64,000 nucleotides of DNA from Ktedonobacter racemifer DSM 44963 (lineage in GTDB: Bacteria > Chloroflexota > Ktedonobacteria > Ktedonobacterales > Ktedonobacteraceae). The notes below the pieces were generated by a model, which did no database searches, had not been told where the DNA came from, and saw nothing but the letters and a program-made list of their open reading frames with translations. The stretch is taken from positions 2,294,001-2,358,000 of the forward strand of contig NZ_ADVG01000004.1 of the NCBI RefSeq assembly GCF_000178855.1, in the 5' to 3' direction. Position numbers and translations under genes: made by a program. This document shows positions 56,189 through 64,000 of this stretch, one piece after another; the stretch's first letter is position 1; every line of letters starts with the position of its first letter.

Positions 56189-58846
56189 TCAGGCATCCCT
56201 CCTCGTGGGAAGGGTCACCGTAAATGTGGAGCCTTTTCCAACGTCGCTGTCTACCGTGATGATTCCCCCATGGCCCTTGATGATCTCGGCCACAATATAG
56301 AGCCCCATGCCCAGACCAGGGATCGCTTGCTGCCTGGGACTAGCGGCCCGATAGAAGCGTTCAAAAATCTTGTCACACTGCTCGCGCGGGATACCCAGGC
56401 CATGATCGCGCACACGGATCGTGACCGCCTCTTCGGAGGCGGAGAGCTCCATCTCGACGGTCTGGGCGTCCGGAGAATACTTGATGGCATTGCAGAGCAG
56501 GTTGGTGAAGACCTGTCCCAGCCGGTCTCGATCCCCAAGCAGGCTGGTCTGCACGGTACCGCGCACCAGAATGCGATGGCTGGGATAGATTTGCTGTATC
56601 GTGTTGGTGCTCTCCCGGAGCAGCTCGTCGAGATCGACCGTCTCCCGGACGTACTCAAGTCTTCCTGCCTGGATCTTGGAGACATTCTTCCACCAGTCGG
56701 GTGATGGTCTTGATCTGGGCCTCCATGCAAGCAAGGGCCGGAGCCTGATCCAGGGTACCTTGCTTTGCCAGTTGCCGGTGCAGCAAAATGGTCTGCAGTT
56801 TCAAGGCCGCGAGCGGGTTCCTCAGTTCGTGGCTGGCTATACTGATAAAATCATCCTTGCGCTGTTCCAGTTCCTTGCGTGCCGAGTTATCCAGCACAAA
56901 GACGATTGCCTGAGATGGGTGATGCGGTAAGGCGACAAGACCCACGAGCACCGGAAGGCGACTGCCATCTTTACACACGTACTCTTTCTCATAGGGCGTC
57001 GTTGACCGTTGGGTGGTCAGTTCCTGACAAGCCTCCAAGGTGCGAGCCAGGTATTCTGGGGGGGGGGTCATCTGCATCCAGTTGATACGCCCTGCATGCA
57101 GATCTTCACGCGTATACCCCGTCATGTGCAAAAAGGCTCGTTCGCGTCCACAATCTGCTCTCCTTCGGCGATATCGATGCCGATAATACTGGAGTTCATT
57201 AAGGCATTCACCCGCTCCTGACTCTGGCGCAAGGCTGCCTCAATACACTTCTGCTCCTCGATATCGGTGCTGGTACCAAACCACTTGACGATCTGGCCCG
57301 TTTCATCGCGCACCGGAAGGGCGCGGACTAAAAACCAGCGATACTCCCCAGTCTGAGCTTGTCTGACACGCCCTTCGTATTCATACATTTCTCCCGTCTC
57401 CAGGGCATGCTGCACGAGAGCTCGGTTGCGTTCACGATCATCAGGATGGATGCACTGGAGATACGCCCACCGGTCGCTTTGGACGTGCTCAAGCGTCAAC
57501 CCGATATAGTCACACCAGCGCTGGTTCACATACTCGACCTGGCCGTCGGGTTGTTTTACCCATACCAGTTGTGGCACCGCTTCGGCCAGTACACGCAAGC
57601 TCTCCCGGCTTTCTTTGAGCTGCAGCTCCGTCCGTTTCTGCTCCTCAATATCGGTGCAGGTGCCAAACCACTTGACGATCTGGCCTGCTCCATCACGCAC
57701 CGGATGCGCACGGGTTAAGAACCACCGGTACGCTCCCGTTTGGCCGTTTCTGATACGATGTTCTATCTCATAGTCTTTACCTGTTTTAATCGAAAGCTGC
57801 CGATGAGCCAGCGTCCGTTCAGCATCATCCGGGTGCAAAAACTGCTGCAATCCATAGCCCTGGACTTGCTCAAACGTGGCCTGCATATACTCACAATAGT
57901 GCTGGTTACAGTAGTCAAGACAGCCGTCTGGTCGAACTGTCCACACGAGCTGCGGCACCATTTCGGTAAGCACACGCAACCTTTCCCAGCTTTCTTTGAG
58001 TTGGTGTTCGGCTCGTTTTTCCTCGTCGATATCGGTGGCAGTCCCAAACCGCTGGACGATCTGGCCGGTCTCATCGCGCACCGGCATGATGCGTCCTAAA
58101 AACCAGCGATAGCGGCCCGTTTGGTGCTCCTTGAGACGATATTCGCCTTCATAAGGCTCACCGGTTTCAAGTGTGCGACGTCGAGCAGCCTGAACGCGCT
58201 CATAATCGTCCGGATGCACGAATTGCCGCCATTCCTCGCCCAGGAGGTATTCAGGAACAGCACCAAGGTAGGTATACACGTGCTGATTCGCATACTCCAG
58301 ACGGCCATCGGATCGCACGGCCCACACCAGGTGGGGCACCGTTTCAGCCAGCACCCGCCAGTTCTGCTCGCTGGCTTTGAGCTGCTGCTCCGTTCGTTTC
58401 TGATCATCGATGTCCGTGCAGGTGGCCACCCACTGGACAATCTGGCCTGCTTCATTGCGCAGTGGCACATGCTGTGATAAGAACCAGCGATACGCTCCCA
58501 TGCGTCCATCCCTGAGGCGGTATTCAAACGCATAGGGTTCACCCGTCGCAATGGCCTGGCGCTGCAGTGCCAGGACACGCTCTCGATCCTCCGGATGAAG
58601 GTTTTGCAGCCAGACCTCTTGGTCAGCGAGGGAGCCTGTGTAGGGCAGCGTGTGCTGCCTGTCCTTTGCGCATGAGCAACAATCTAGTTGCTCATGCGCA
58701 AACCCCGCCTGCTCTCCCATATGTTGAGACAACAGGTGACTGTAGTCACGCCAGCGTTGATTTGCGTATGCGAGAGAGCCATCAGGTCGGCTGATCCAGA
58801 CAAATTGGGGAAGAGCATCAATTAGCGTATACTGATCTTCTTCCAT
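56189..58846 (-). pseudogene. Multi-PAS sensor histidine kinase with two frameshifts
   Basis: Read across three frames this is a kinase of about 885 residues. Frame one (57122-58846) holds four PAS/PAC repeats with VPHLVWAVRSDGRLEYANQ-type blocks. Frame two (56655-57131) has a fifth PAS and the HisKA box FISIASHELRNPLAAL. Frame three (56189-56734) has the ATPase domain: FTNLLCNAIKYSPD (N), DHGLGIP (G1) and GLGMGLYIV (G2). The shifts lie near 57128 (in a run of A/T) and near 56700. It has no membrane segment, so it would sense in the cytoplasm. Confidence 0.85.
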
Positions 58847-58960
58847 TTCTACATACTCTTTTTATTTATGCTTGTCATATCATTATTTTCCCTTCCATAT
58901 ACCCATCCCTGATGAAGGATCTCTCCTGCTTTGATGTGGCAAATGCTGTCATTCATTACG

Positions 58961-59010
58961 TCTCGCCGGGTGTGGCAAGTTTTTTTGCGTGAGGCAGAGT
59001 CCAGGAAAAA
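58961..59010. repeat. Dispersed repeat copy 1
   Basis: GTCTCGCCGGGTGTGGCAAG then TTTTTTTGCGTGAGGCAGAG; its reverse complement matches the copies at 60445 and 60605. Confidence 0.65.
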
Positions 59011-59102
59011 ACTTCGCGCACCAATAGCTGAGACCCTTGTGTCGCTCCAGAGGAATCCATACTCATTTGCTGATCAACCCCTTCTTGACAAACCAGCTAG
59101 GC

Positions 59103-59738
59103 TCAAGTGTTCTGGGGAGAGATCTCTCTTTCGTTTGACTGCAGAAGCTTGTCAATATCGGTCATCGCTTGCTTGGTTGTGTGAAACGCGACCCCATACA
59201 TCCCTAATGCTTGTGCTGTCGCCACATAGTCTTGATCATCGTCCACGAAGATTGTCTCTGCCGCAGGTACCTGGAGCCGCTGTAAGGTTCGTTCATAACT
59301 TTCTGGGTCTGGTTTTTTCACCCCCTCCTCAGCCGAAATCACCATCACATCGAATAGATGGCTGAGGTGAAACTGTTGTGTGACGAGATGGCGCACGTGT
59401 GGAGTCGCATTACTGAGCAAAGCCATTTTATAGTAAGGGTGCAGCCTCTCAAAGAAAGCGACCAGGTCTTCATTGAGTCCAAAAGCGGACTCAGAGAGGG
59501 AGACAAGTGTCCGCCATTCTTCTGGGGAAGTCCCGATGTGTTGGGCGACATCGCGCCAGAGCGTTTCCCCATCCACTCTGCCTAGTCGAGCCTCGCGGAA
59601 ATACTTTGATCGCGACATGGCTTGCCGCAAGCCCCCTTCTGGCAGATTGTGACGTTGTTCAAAGATTTGCAATGAAACGGAGTCTTTTTCACAGTAGAGG
59701 ACATCGTAAAAATCAACTATAATGGCTTGAATGGGCAT
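59103..59738 (-). CDS. HAD-superfamily hydrolase
   Basis: 211 residues with all four HAD motifs: IVDFYDVLY (motif I, nucleophile Asp), LLSNATP (motif II), Lys in VKKPDPESY (motif III) and IFVDDDQDYV (motif IV). The helical cap is of the C1 type. It dephosphorylates or dehalogenates a small molecule; which one is not clear. Intact. Confidence 0.92.
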   Translation of the reverse strand: MPIQAIIVDFYDVLYCEKDSVSLQIFEQRHNLPEGGLRQAMSRSKYFREARLGRVDGETLWRDVAQHIGTSPEEWRTLVSLSESAFGLNEDLVAFFERLHPYYKMALLSNATPHVRHLVTQQFHLSHLFDVMVISAEEGVKKPDPESYERTLQRLQVPAAETIFVDDDQDYVATAQALGMYGVAFHTTKQAMTDIDKLLQSNEREISPQNT

Positions 59739-59905
59739 GGTTCTTCCTCCTATGCAGTCGTAAGACGTTCGCTTTCGCTCTTTTTTTGAGAGCTCTGTTT
59801 CGTTTGGGCATGAGAGAGCACACGAAGGCGGAGCAGATCAAACTTTGCTCGGCCTTCCTGTATCGTTGCGACTCCTTCTCCTCGTGTTGTCAATCACGTG
59901 TGTCT

Positions 59906-60361
59906 CTATTTTTGCACCAAAAAGACAGGCGGATGAGAAGATTGGACCCGTCGGACCACTTCTCGCACGATGTCACGCAGGAGCGCTTCCTCGGAACGGA
60001 TGTGCCCATCTGAGAAGCGTTCGAGACGAACATTGAGAAACACAAGATCCAACAAATCCTGTGTTGCATATTGCTCGCAGGAGCCACCAGATTTCAGGTG
60101 ATGGAGAAGAGGGCGAGCCCATTTCCAGGCTTCACCGATGTCCCCTCCGTGGCGTTCATAGGCGCCATCGACACAAAAAGCGAGGGCATGAACATCACCG
60201 CTCTGGTCAGGTTGTGTTGGGTCGTCGATATACCCGCCGAAGGCATAGGTTGGTGGCCCCCATGGGAGTGGGCTGGCAAGTACCTTCTCGGCCAGTTCTA
60301 CCGGCCAGTGTTCAATCTTGTTGCGCTTGGACAGATACACTTCGTCAGGATGTTTTCTCAT
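59906..60361 (-). CDS. Hypothetical protein
   Basis: About 152 residues: VELAEKVLASPLPWGPPTYAFGGYIDDP, a Gly- and Asp-rich middle (DQSGDVHALAFCVDGAYERH) and a helical C-terminus ending RRVQSSHPPVFLV. I do not recognise the family. The ATG at 60361 has GGAGTGGAAG upstream. It lies between copies of a dispersed hairpin repeat. Confidence 0.55.
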   Translation of the reverse strand: MRKHPDEVYLSKRNKIEHWPVELAEKVLASPLPWGPPTYAFGGYIDDPTQPDQSGDVHALAFCVDGAYERHGGDIGEAWKWARPLLHHLKSGGSCEQYATQDLLDLVFLNVRLERFSDGHIRSEEALLRDIVREVVRRVQSSHPPVFLVQK

Positions 60362-60444
60362 GATCTTCCACTCCATATGTGCAAAATCGTTCCGCTACGC
60401 CTCAATCACGTTGTTCTCTCACATCGTACCACCTCTCCGTTGCC

Positions 60445-60540
60445 CTGGATGAGCTCGACGCAAAAAAACATGCCGCACCCCTGGCCGACTGGCCGACGGG
60501 TGGGACAAGTTTTTTTGCGCGAGACAGCGTCCATGAATCA
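60445..60540. repeat. Dispersed hairpin repeat copy 2
   Basis: CTGGATGAGCTCGACGC-AAAAAAA-CATGCCGCACCC pairs with GGGTGGGACAAG-TTTTTTT-GCGCGAGACAGCGTCCA. It looks like a MITE with both arms present. Confidence 0.7.
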
Positions 60541-60604
60541 AGATATTGATTTTTTCTCCTCCAAAAACACAATAAATTGTGTAGCTCTACCATAAATGTG
60601 GCGG

Positions 60605-60665
60605 GTGCGGCTTGTGACCTGGATAGGCTCAGCGCAAAAAAACATACCGCACCCCGTCTCGCCAG
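60605..60665. repeat. Dispersed hairpin repeat copy 3 (half)
   Basis: CTGGATAGGCTCAGCGC-AAAAAAA-CATACCGCACCCC followed by GTCTCGCC matches one arm of copy 2 and the complement of copy 1. Confidence 0.65.
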
Positions 60666-60875
60666 CGTTTCTTCTGCCGGATGATCTCTGACGATTGAAG
60701 TATACTAGAAGACGAGAGGGGGAGTCCTGTATAAAAGGAGACATTTTCCATGTATAAAAAGAGATATTCTTAAGCAACGAGGCGCAGGGATCTCCTCTCT
60801 GTGCAAGGGCAAAGCAGCTTCCAAAGCGTTAACCTATTCGCCGCAAAAAAAGGGTATTATACAGGAAAAACGATC

Positions 60876-63486
60876 ATGGACCACAAGAATCAGAAATACC
60901 TCAGGAACGCACCAGAACTTGAGCCTGTCCCAGGCTCAAGTTCTGAGTGGCTGGTTGCGACCAAGTTTCTGCCCCCCGTATCCACTCATGAGATCATTGC
61001 GCGCCCTCATCTGCTGGCCCTGCTCAATGCGGGCCTCCGTCGACGCGTCATTCTCCTCTCCGCCGCCGCGGGCTTTGGGAAAACCACGCTGCTTGCAAGC
61101 TGGGTGCGCTCGTTGGTTCCAGGCCACCCGCCAGTAGCCTGGGTGTCGCTTGACGCCAGTGACAACGCTCCCTCTCAGTTTTAGACCTATGTGCTGACGG
61201 CGTTGGAACGCTGTCGGCCCGGACTTTCACGGCTTCCTTTTGCTGCCCTGCATGATACCCCGCAACCCTCCTGGCAAGCGATGCTCACGGCTCTAATCAA
61301 TGGCTTGTCCCGGCAAAGCGAGCACCTGGTGCTGGTACTGGACAGTTATGAGGAGATTACGGAGCCAGCGATCCATGCCCAGCTTGCCTTGCTGCTCAAG
61401 CACCTGCCACCTACCCTGTGTGTGGTGCTGGCGACACGGACGGATCCTCCCTTTTCCCTTGCCCGGCTGCGCGCACAGGGACAGATCCTGGAATTACGTA
61501 CCGAGCAATTGCGCGCGACCAGAGAGGAGATGACCGCCTTTCTCCGCAGCGTAATGGATCTTCGGCTTTCCGAGCAGGACATCCAGGACGTGGACGCACG
61601 CATGCAGGGCTGGTGGGCGGGTATGCAACTGGCGGCGCTCGCCTTCAAGGAGAAGGCGCCTCCGAAAGACCTGCTGCAAGCGTTGCAGGGAAACCAGCCC
61701 GCTCTTTTCGAGTACCTGGTGCAGGAGGTGCTAAACCGCCAGCCAGCGCAGGTGCAGACCTTCCTCCTGCGAACGTCCATCTTATCCCGCCTGTGCACCT
61801 CCCTGTGTAATACAGTCCTGGAGCAGCAGGACAGCCAACTCTTCCTGGAGGAATTGGAACGAGCCAATCTCTTTCTCAGTCCCCTGGATGACCAGCGCCA
61901 GTGGTATGCCTACCACCTCCTCTTTGCCGAGGCCATGCAGGCGCAGTTGGAGCAGACCTCTCCTATGGAGGTGCCTGGTCTGCATCTGCGGGCCAGTCAG
62001 TGGTATGCGGCACAGCAGATGAGCGGCGAAGCAATCCAGCACGCGCTGCAGGCGCACGAGTGGTCCTGGGCAGCGTGGCTTCTGGAACAGATCCACAGTC
62101 AGGGCATCTGGAGCCGGTTCAAGGATGAACTGCACCCGTTCTGGATGGAGCAACTTCCCCGCGAGGTCGTGCGTGAGCGACCTCGTTTGTGCCTGGCCTC
62201 TGCTCAGCGCCTGTTCTGGGTCGCTCCTCCGGGGGTCACCGAAAGCTGGGTGCGTGATGCCAGACGTGCCTGGACACGAGCCCATCAGCGGGAAGAACAG
62301 ACAGGCCAAGTGCGAGGCAGATACGAACCAGAGGCACCACTCCATCTCTTGGGGGAAATCGCCACATGGCATGGCTTGATTGCCAGCTTGCATTATGGGG
62401 ATGCAGGAGCAACACAGGCTTTCTGCCAGGAGGCGCTGACCCATCTTGAGGAGCAGCAATGGGCGGCCCGGGTCTATGTGACGTTTGCCCAGGCTCGGGC
62501 GAACACCTCTCAGGGAGATCTCGAGCGTGCTCTGCAGCAGGTGCAGGCGAGCTTGAACCGGATCAAAGCGGAAGGGGATCGAGAGTTCGAAAGTCTCTAC
62601 TTATTCGAGGTAACACTGCTAATGACGATGGCAGGCAAACTGCGCCAGGCATGGCAATACAGCGAACAAACGATCCACACGCTTCAAACCCTTGAGGGAC
62701 ACCAACCAGCTCAATTATGCTGGCCCTATACCTTTCAAGCAAGGATCTTGCACGAGTGGAACCGGTTAGAGGAAGCCCAACCCCTCGTCGAACAGGCGAT
62801 CCAACTGGGCGAACAGGCCGAAATGCTGGCGTTTTTACCCCTCGCCTATACCCTGTTGTTGCGGATTACCCTCTCGCAAGGGAAGTTGGAGGAAGCCAGA
62901 AAAGTCTCTCAGCAGTTGGAATACGCCTGGAGAATGATGCCGTCGCCCTATCGCGTAGCGCTCTGGACTTGCGTCGATCAGATGCGGTTCTGGCTAGCAT
63001 GTGGCGATCTGGAACAGGCACGACGCTGGGTGAGTGATCTGCAGTGGAAAGCGCCGCTGGTTTCTCCACTGGCGCGGGAGCGGCAAAACGTGGCGTTCGT
63101 CCGCCTGCTGCTTGCCGAATCCCAACCAGAGTCTGCCTTGAACCTGCTCACGCTCCTGGTGAAACAGGCAACGGCCACGCAGCGGTGGTATCATGTGCTG
63201 GAAATGTGGCTCTTGCAAGTGCAGGCATATCATCTGCTCCAGCGACAACAAGATGCGTTGTCTCTGCTTTCGCAAGCTGTGCACCTGGGTGCAGCAGAAG
63301 GCTACATCCGTTGCTTTGTAGACGAGGGGCCACTTATGGCTGCATTGCTCCCCCAACTCAGAAAACAGAACCCCCAGGCGGAAGATCTCCCGTATCTGGA
63401 GACGCTGTTGTGTGCGTTCAACCAGCAGCCGATGCCCCGGCCGACGCATCTGAAAAAAAAGCTATCCTCGAGCTTACAACCGTTGC
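60876..63486 (+). pseudogene. MalT-like LuxR-family regulator: amber codon and loss of HTH domain
   Basis: A STAND regulator of about 870 residues. Walker A is AAAGFGKTTLL at about 65-75 and the Walker B-like LVLVLDSYEEI follows the break. The middle and end are TPR-like repeats. An in-frame TAG at 61182 replaces the Trp normally found after PSQF (TGG to TAG). At 63487 an IS630 copy enters and removes the C-terminal LuxR HTH that should follow the TPR region. The start at 60876 (MDHKNQ) has AGGAAAAA upstream. Confidence 0.85.
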
Positions 63487-63488
63487 TA

Positions 63489-64000
63489 GTGCATAATTAC
63501 GAAACCTTTTCGGAAAGAACAAGATGTGGCTCATAGGAACATCCAAAGTAGGCACAGACTCGTGCGGCAAGCTGTTTGGCGGTAAGCAGCCCATCATGTT
63601 CGACTACATTGCGTTTGGCATGGACCCATTTGGGCTCAATGGGATTGAGCCAAGGGCTTTTCGTGGGCAGAAACAAAGGCAGAATACGCACGCCCTTGCC
63701 CTCGGCTTTGACCAGGCTGTTGTGCTCTCTGATCCAGGTCCGCACCATCTTGCTCACGTGAAAGGAGGCATTATCCCAGATCAGCAGCCAAGAAGTCTTG
63801 TTTTGAGCTTGCAGTCGAGTGCAACACCACTCCAGAAATTGGGTGGTGATGGCGCTGACGGGGCGTCCGGTCACGAAGCGCAGCGACATCTGTTTGCGAA
63901 TCGGATCATCGATCGGTCCCTGTTGCCACAATACTCCATAACAGGCGAGAGCTTTGGGATCAGGATCATCTTTTTACCACGTCTGTTCCACCAAGCGCAC
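63489..64000 (-). mobile_element. IS630-family element C (partial, runs off window)
   Basis: It starts GTGCATAATTACGAAACC after TA at 63487-63488, the same end type as IS630-B. The other end is outside the window. Confidence 0.85.
63497..64000 (-). pseudogene. IS630-family transposase C (partial, nonsense codon)
   Basis: LLIWDNASFHVSKMV (second Asp) and KSPWLNPIEPKWVHAKRNV (Glu) are intact in a single frame. Just upstream, the frame reads VRLVEQTW-stop-KDDPDPKAL, where the IS630-B copy has Gln (SWQKNDPDPKAL), so a CAA to TAA change inactivates it. Confidence 0.8.

Noticed and set aside
1..64000. tRNA genes as integration sites
   Set aside because: I looked for cloverleaf-like segments near the recombinase and module edges and found none that I could support by eye.

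Overview
The window is a highly mobile, rearranged stretch of a bacterial chromosome or megaplasmid. Its flavour is that of the Ktedonobacteria (Chloroflexota): IS elements of at least nine families, group II introns, TnpB-type genes, a multi-PAS histidine kinase, a MalT-type LuxR regulator and a KaiC-like ATPase, all at medium GC. That assignment is inference from gene content; no rRNA or tRNA marker is present.

Layout. (1) 1-6.2 kb: a leftward row of tyrosine recombinase, a small tagged coiled-coil/hydrophobic protein and a NACHT NTPase that runs off the window, next to a rightward Tn3-family transposase. The two last leftward genes share the same N-terminal tag, which suggests a two-component NLR-like defence module. 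(2) 6.3-12.5 kb: a GNAT acetyltransferase, an IS3-family element split by a 3.15-kb group II intron whose removal restores the transposase reading frame, a small membrane protein and a truncated SNF2-type helicase. (3) 12.47-25.04 kb: a Tn7-like region bounded by about 98-bp inverted repeats that start TGGTAAAT. It holds tnsA, a frameshifted tnsB and tnsC at the right end, and cargo (LysM protein, P-loop kinase, esterase). Nested inside is a second element (15036-20328) with 147-bp identical inverted ends and a 5-bp target duplication, itself invaded by IS110 and IS66. (4) 25-27.2 kb: a DinB-like fragment, a Tn5/IS50-like element and a structured RNA-like segment that could be an orphan omega-RNA. 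(5) 27.7-42.1 kb: a plasmid- or ICE-like accessory module with an HTH-like protein, a membrane protein, an FtsK/TraB-type ATPase, duplicated Cys/His-rich proteins, an AT-rich repeat array, twin small HTH proteins, a DUF488-ASCH fusion and an HNH protein. It is interrupted by a TnpB element, two abutting IS630 copies and an ORF-less group II intron. (6) 42.1-55 kb: IS701, a LAGLIDADG endonuclease, two tandem small paralogues each preceded by a terminator hairpin, a KaiC-like ATPase with a response regulator, a TnpB remnant, ISL3, IS607 and a second IS110. (7) 55-64 kb: more chromosome-like genes (DUF302 protein, PAS histidine kinase, HAD hydrolase, MalT-like regulator), several broken, the last one cut by an IS630 copy.

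Recurring theme: many genes carry one or two small frameshifts (tnsAB, IS630, IS701, ISL3, IS110, Tn5-like, histidine kinase) or a nonsense codon (MalT-like, third IS630). This fits decay of mobile DNA, but assembly indels cannot be excluded from the sequence alone. The mobile units are nested, and several boundaries can be fixed to the base by target duplications or by restored reading frames.
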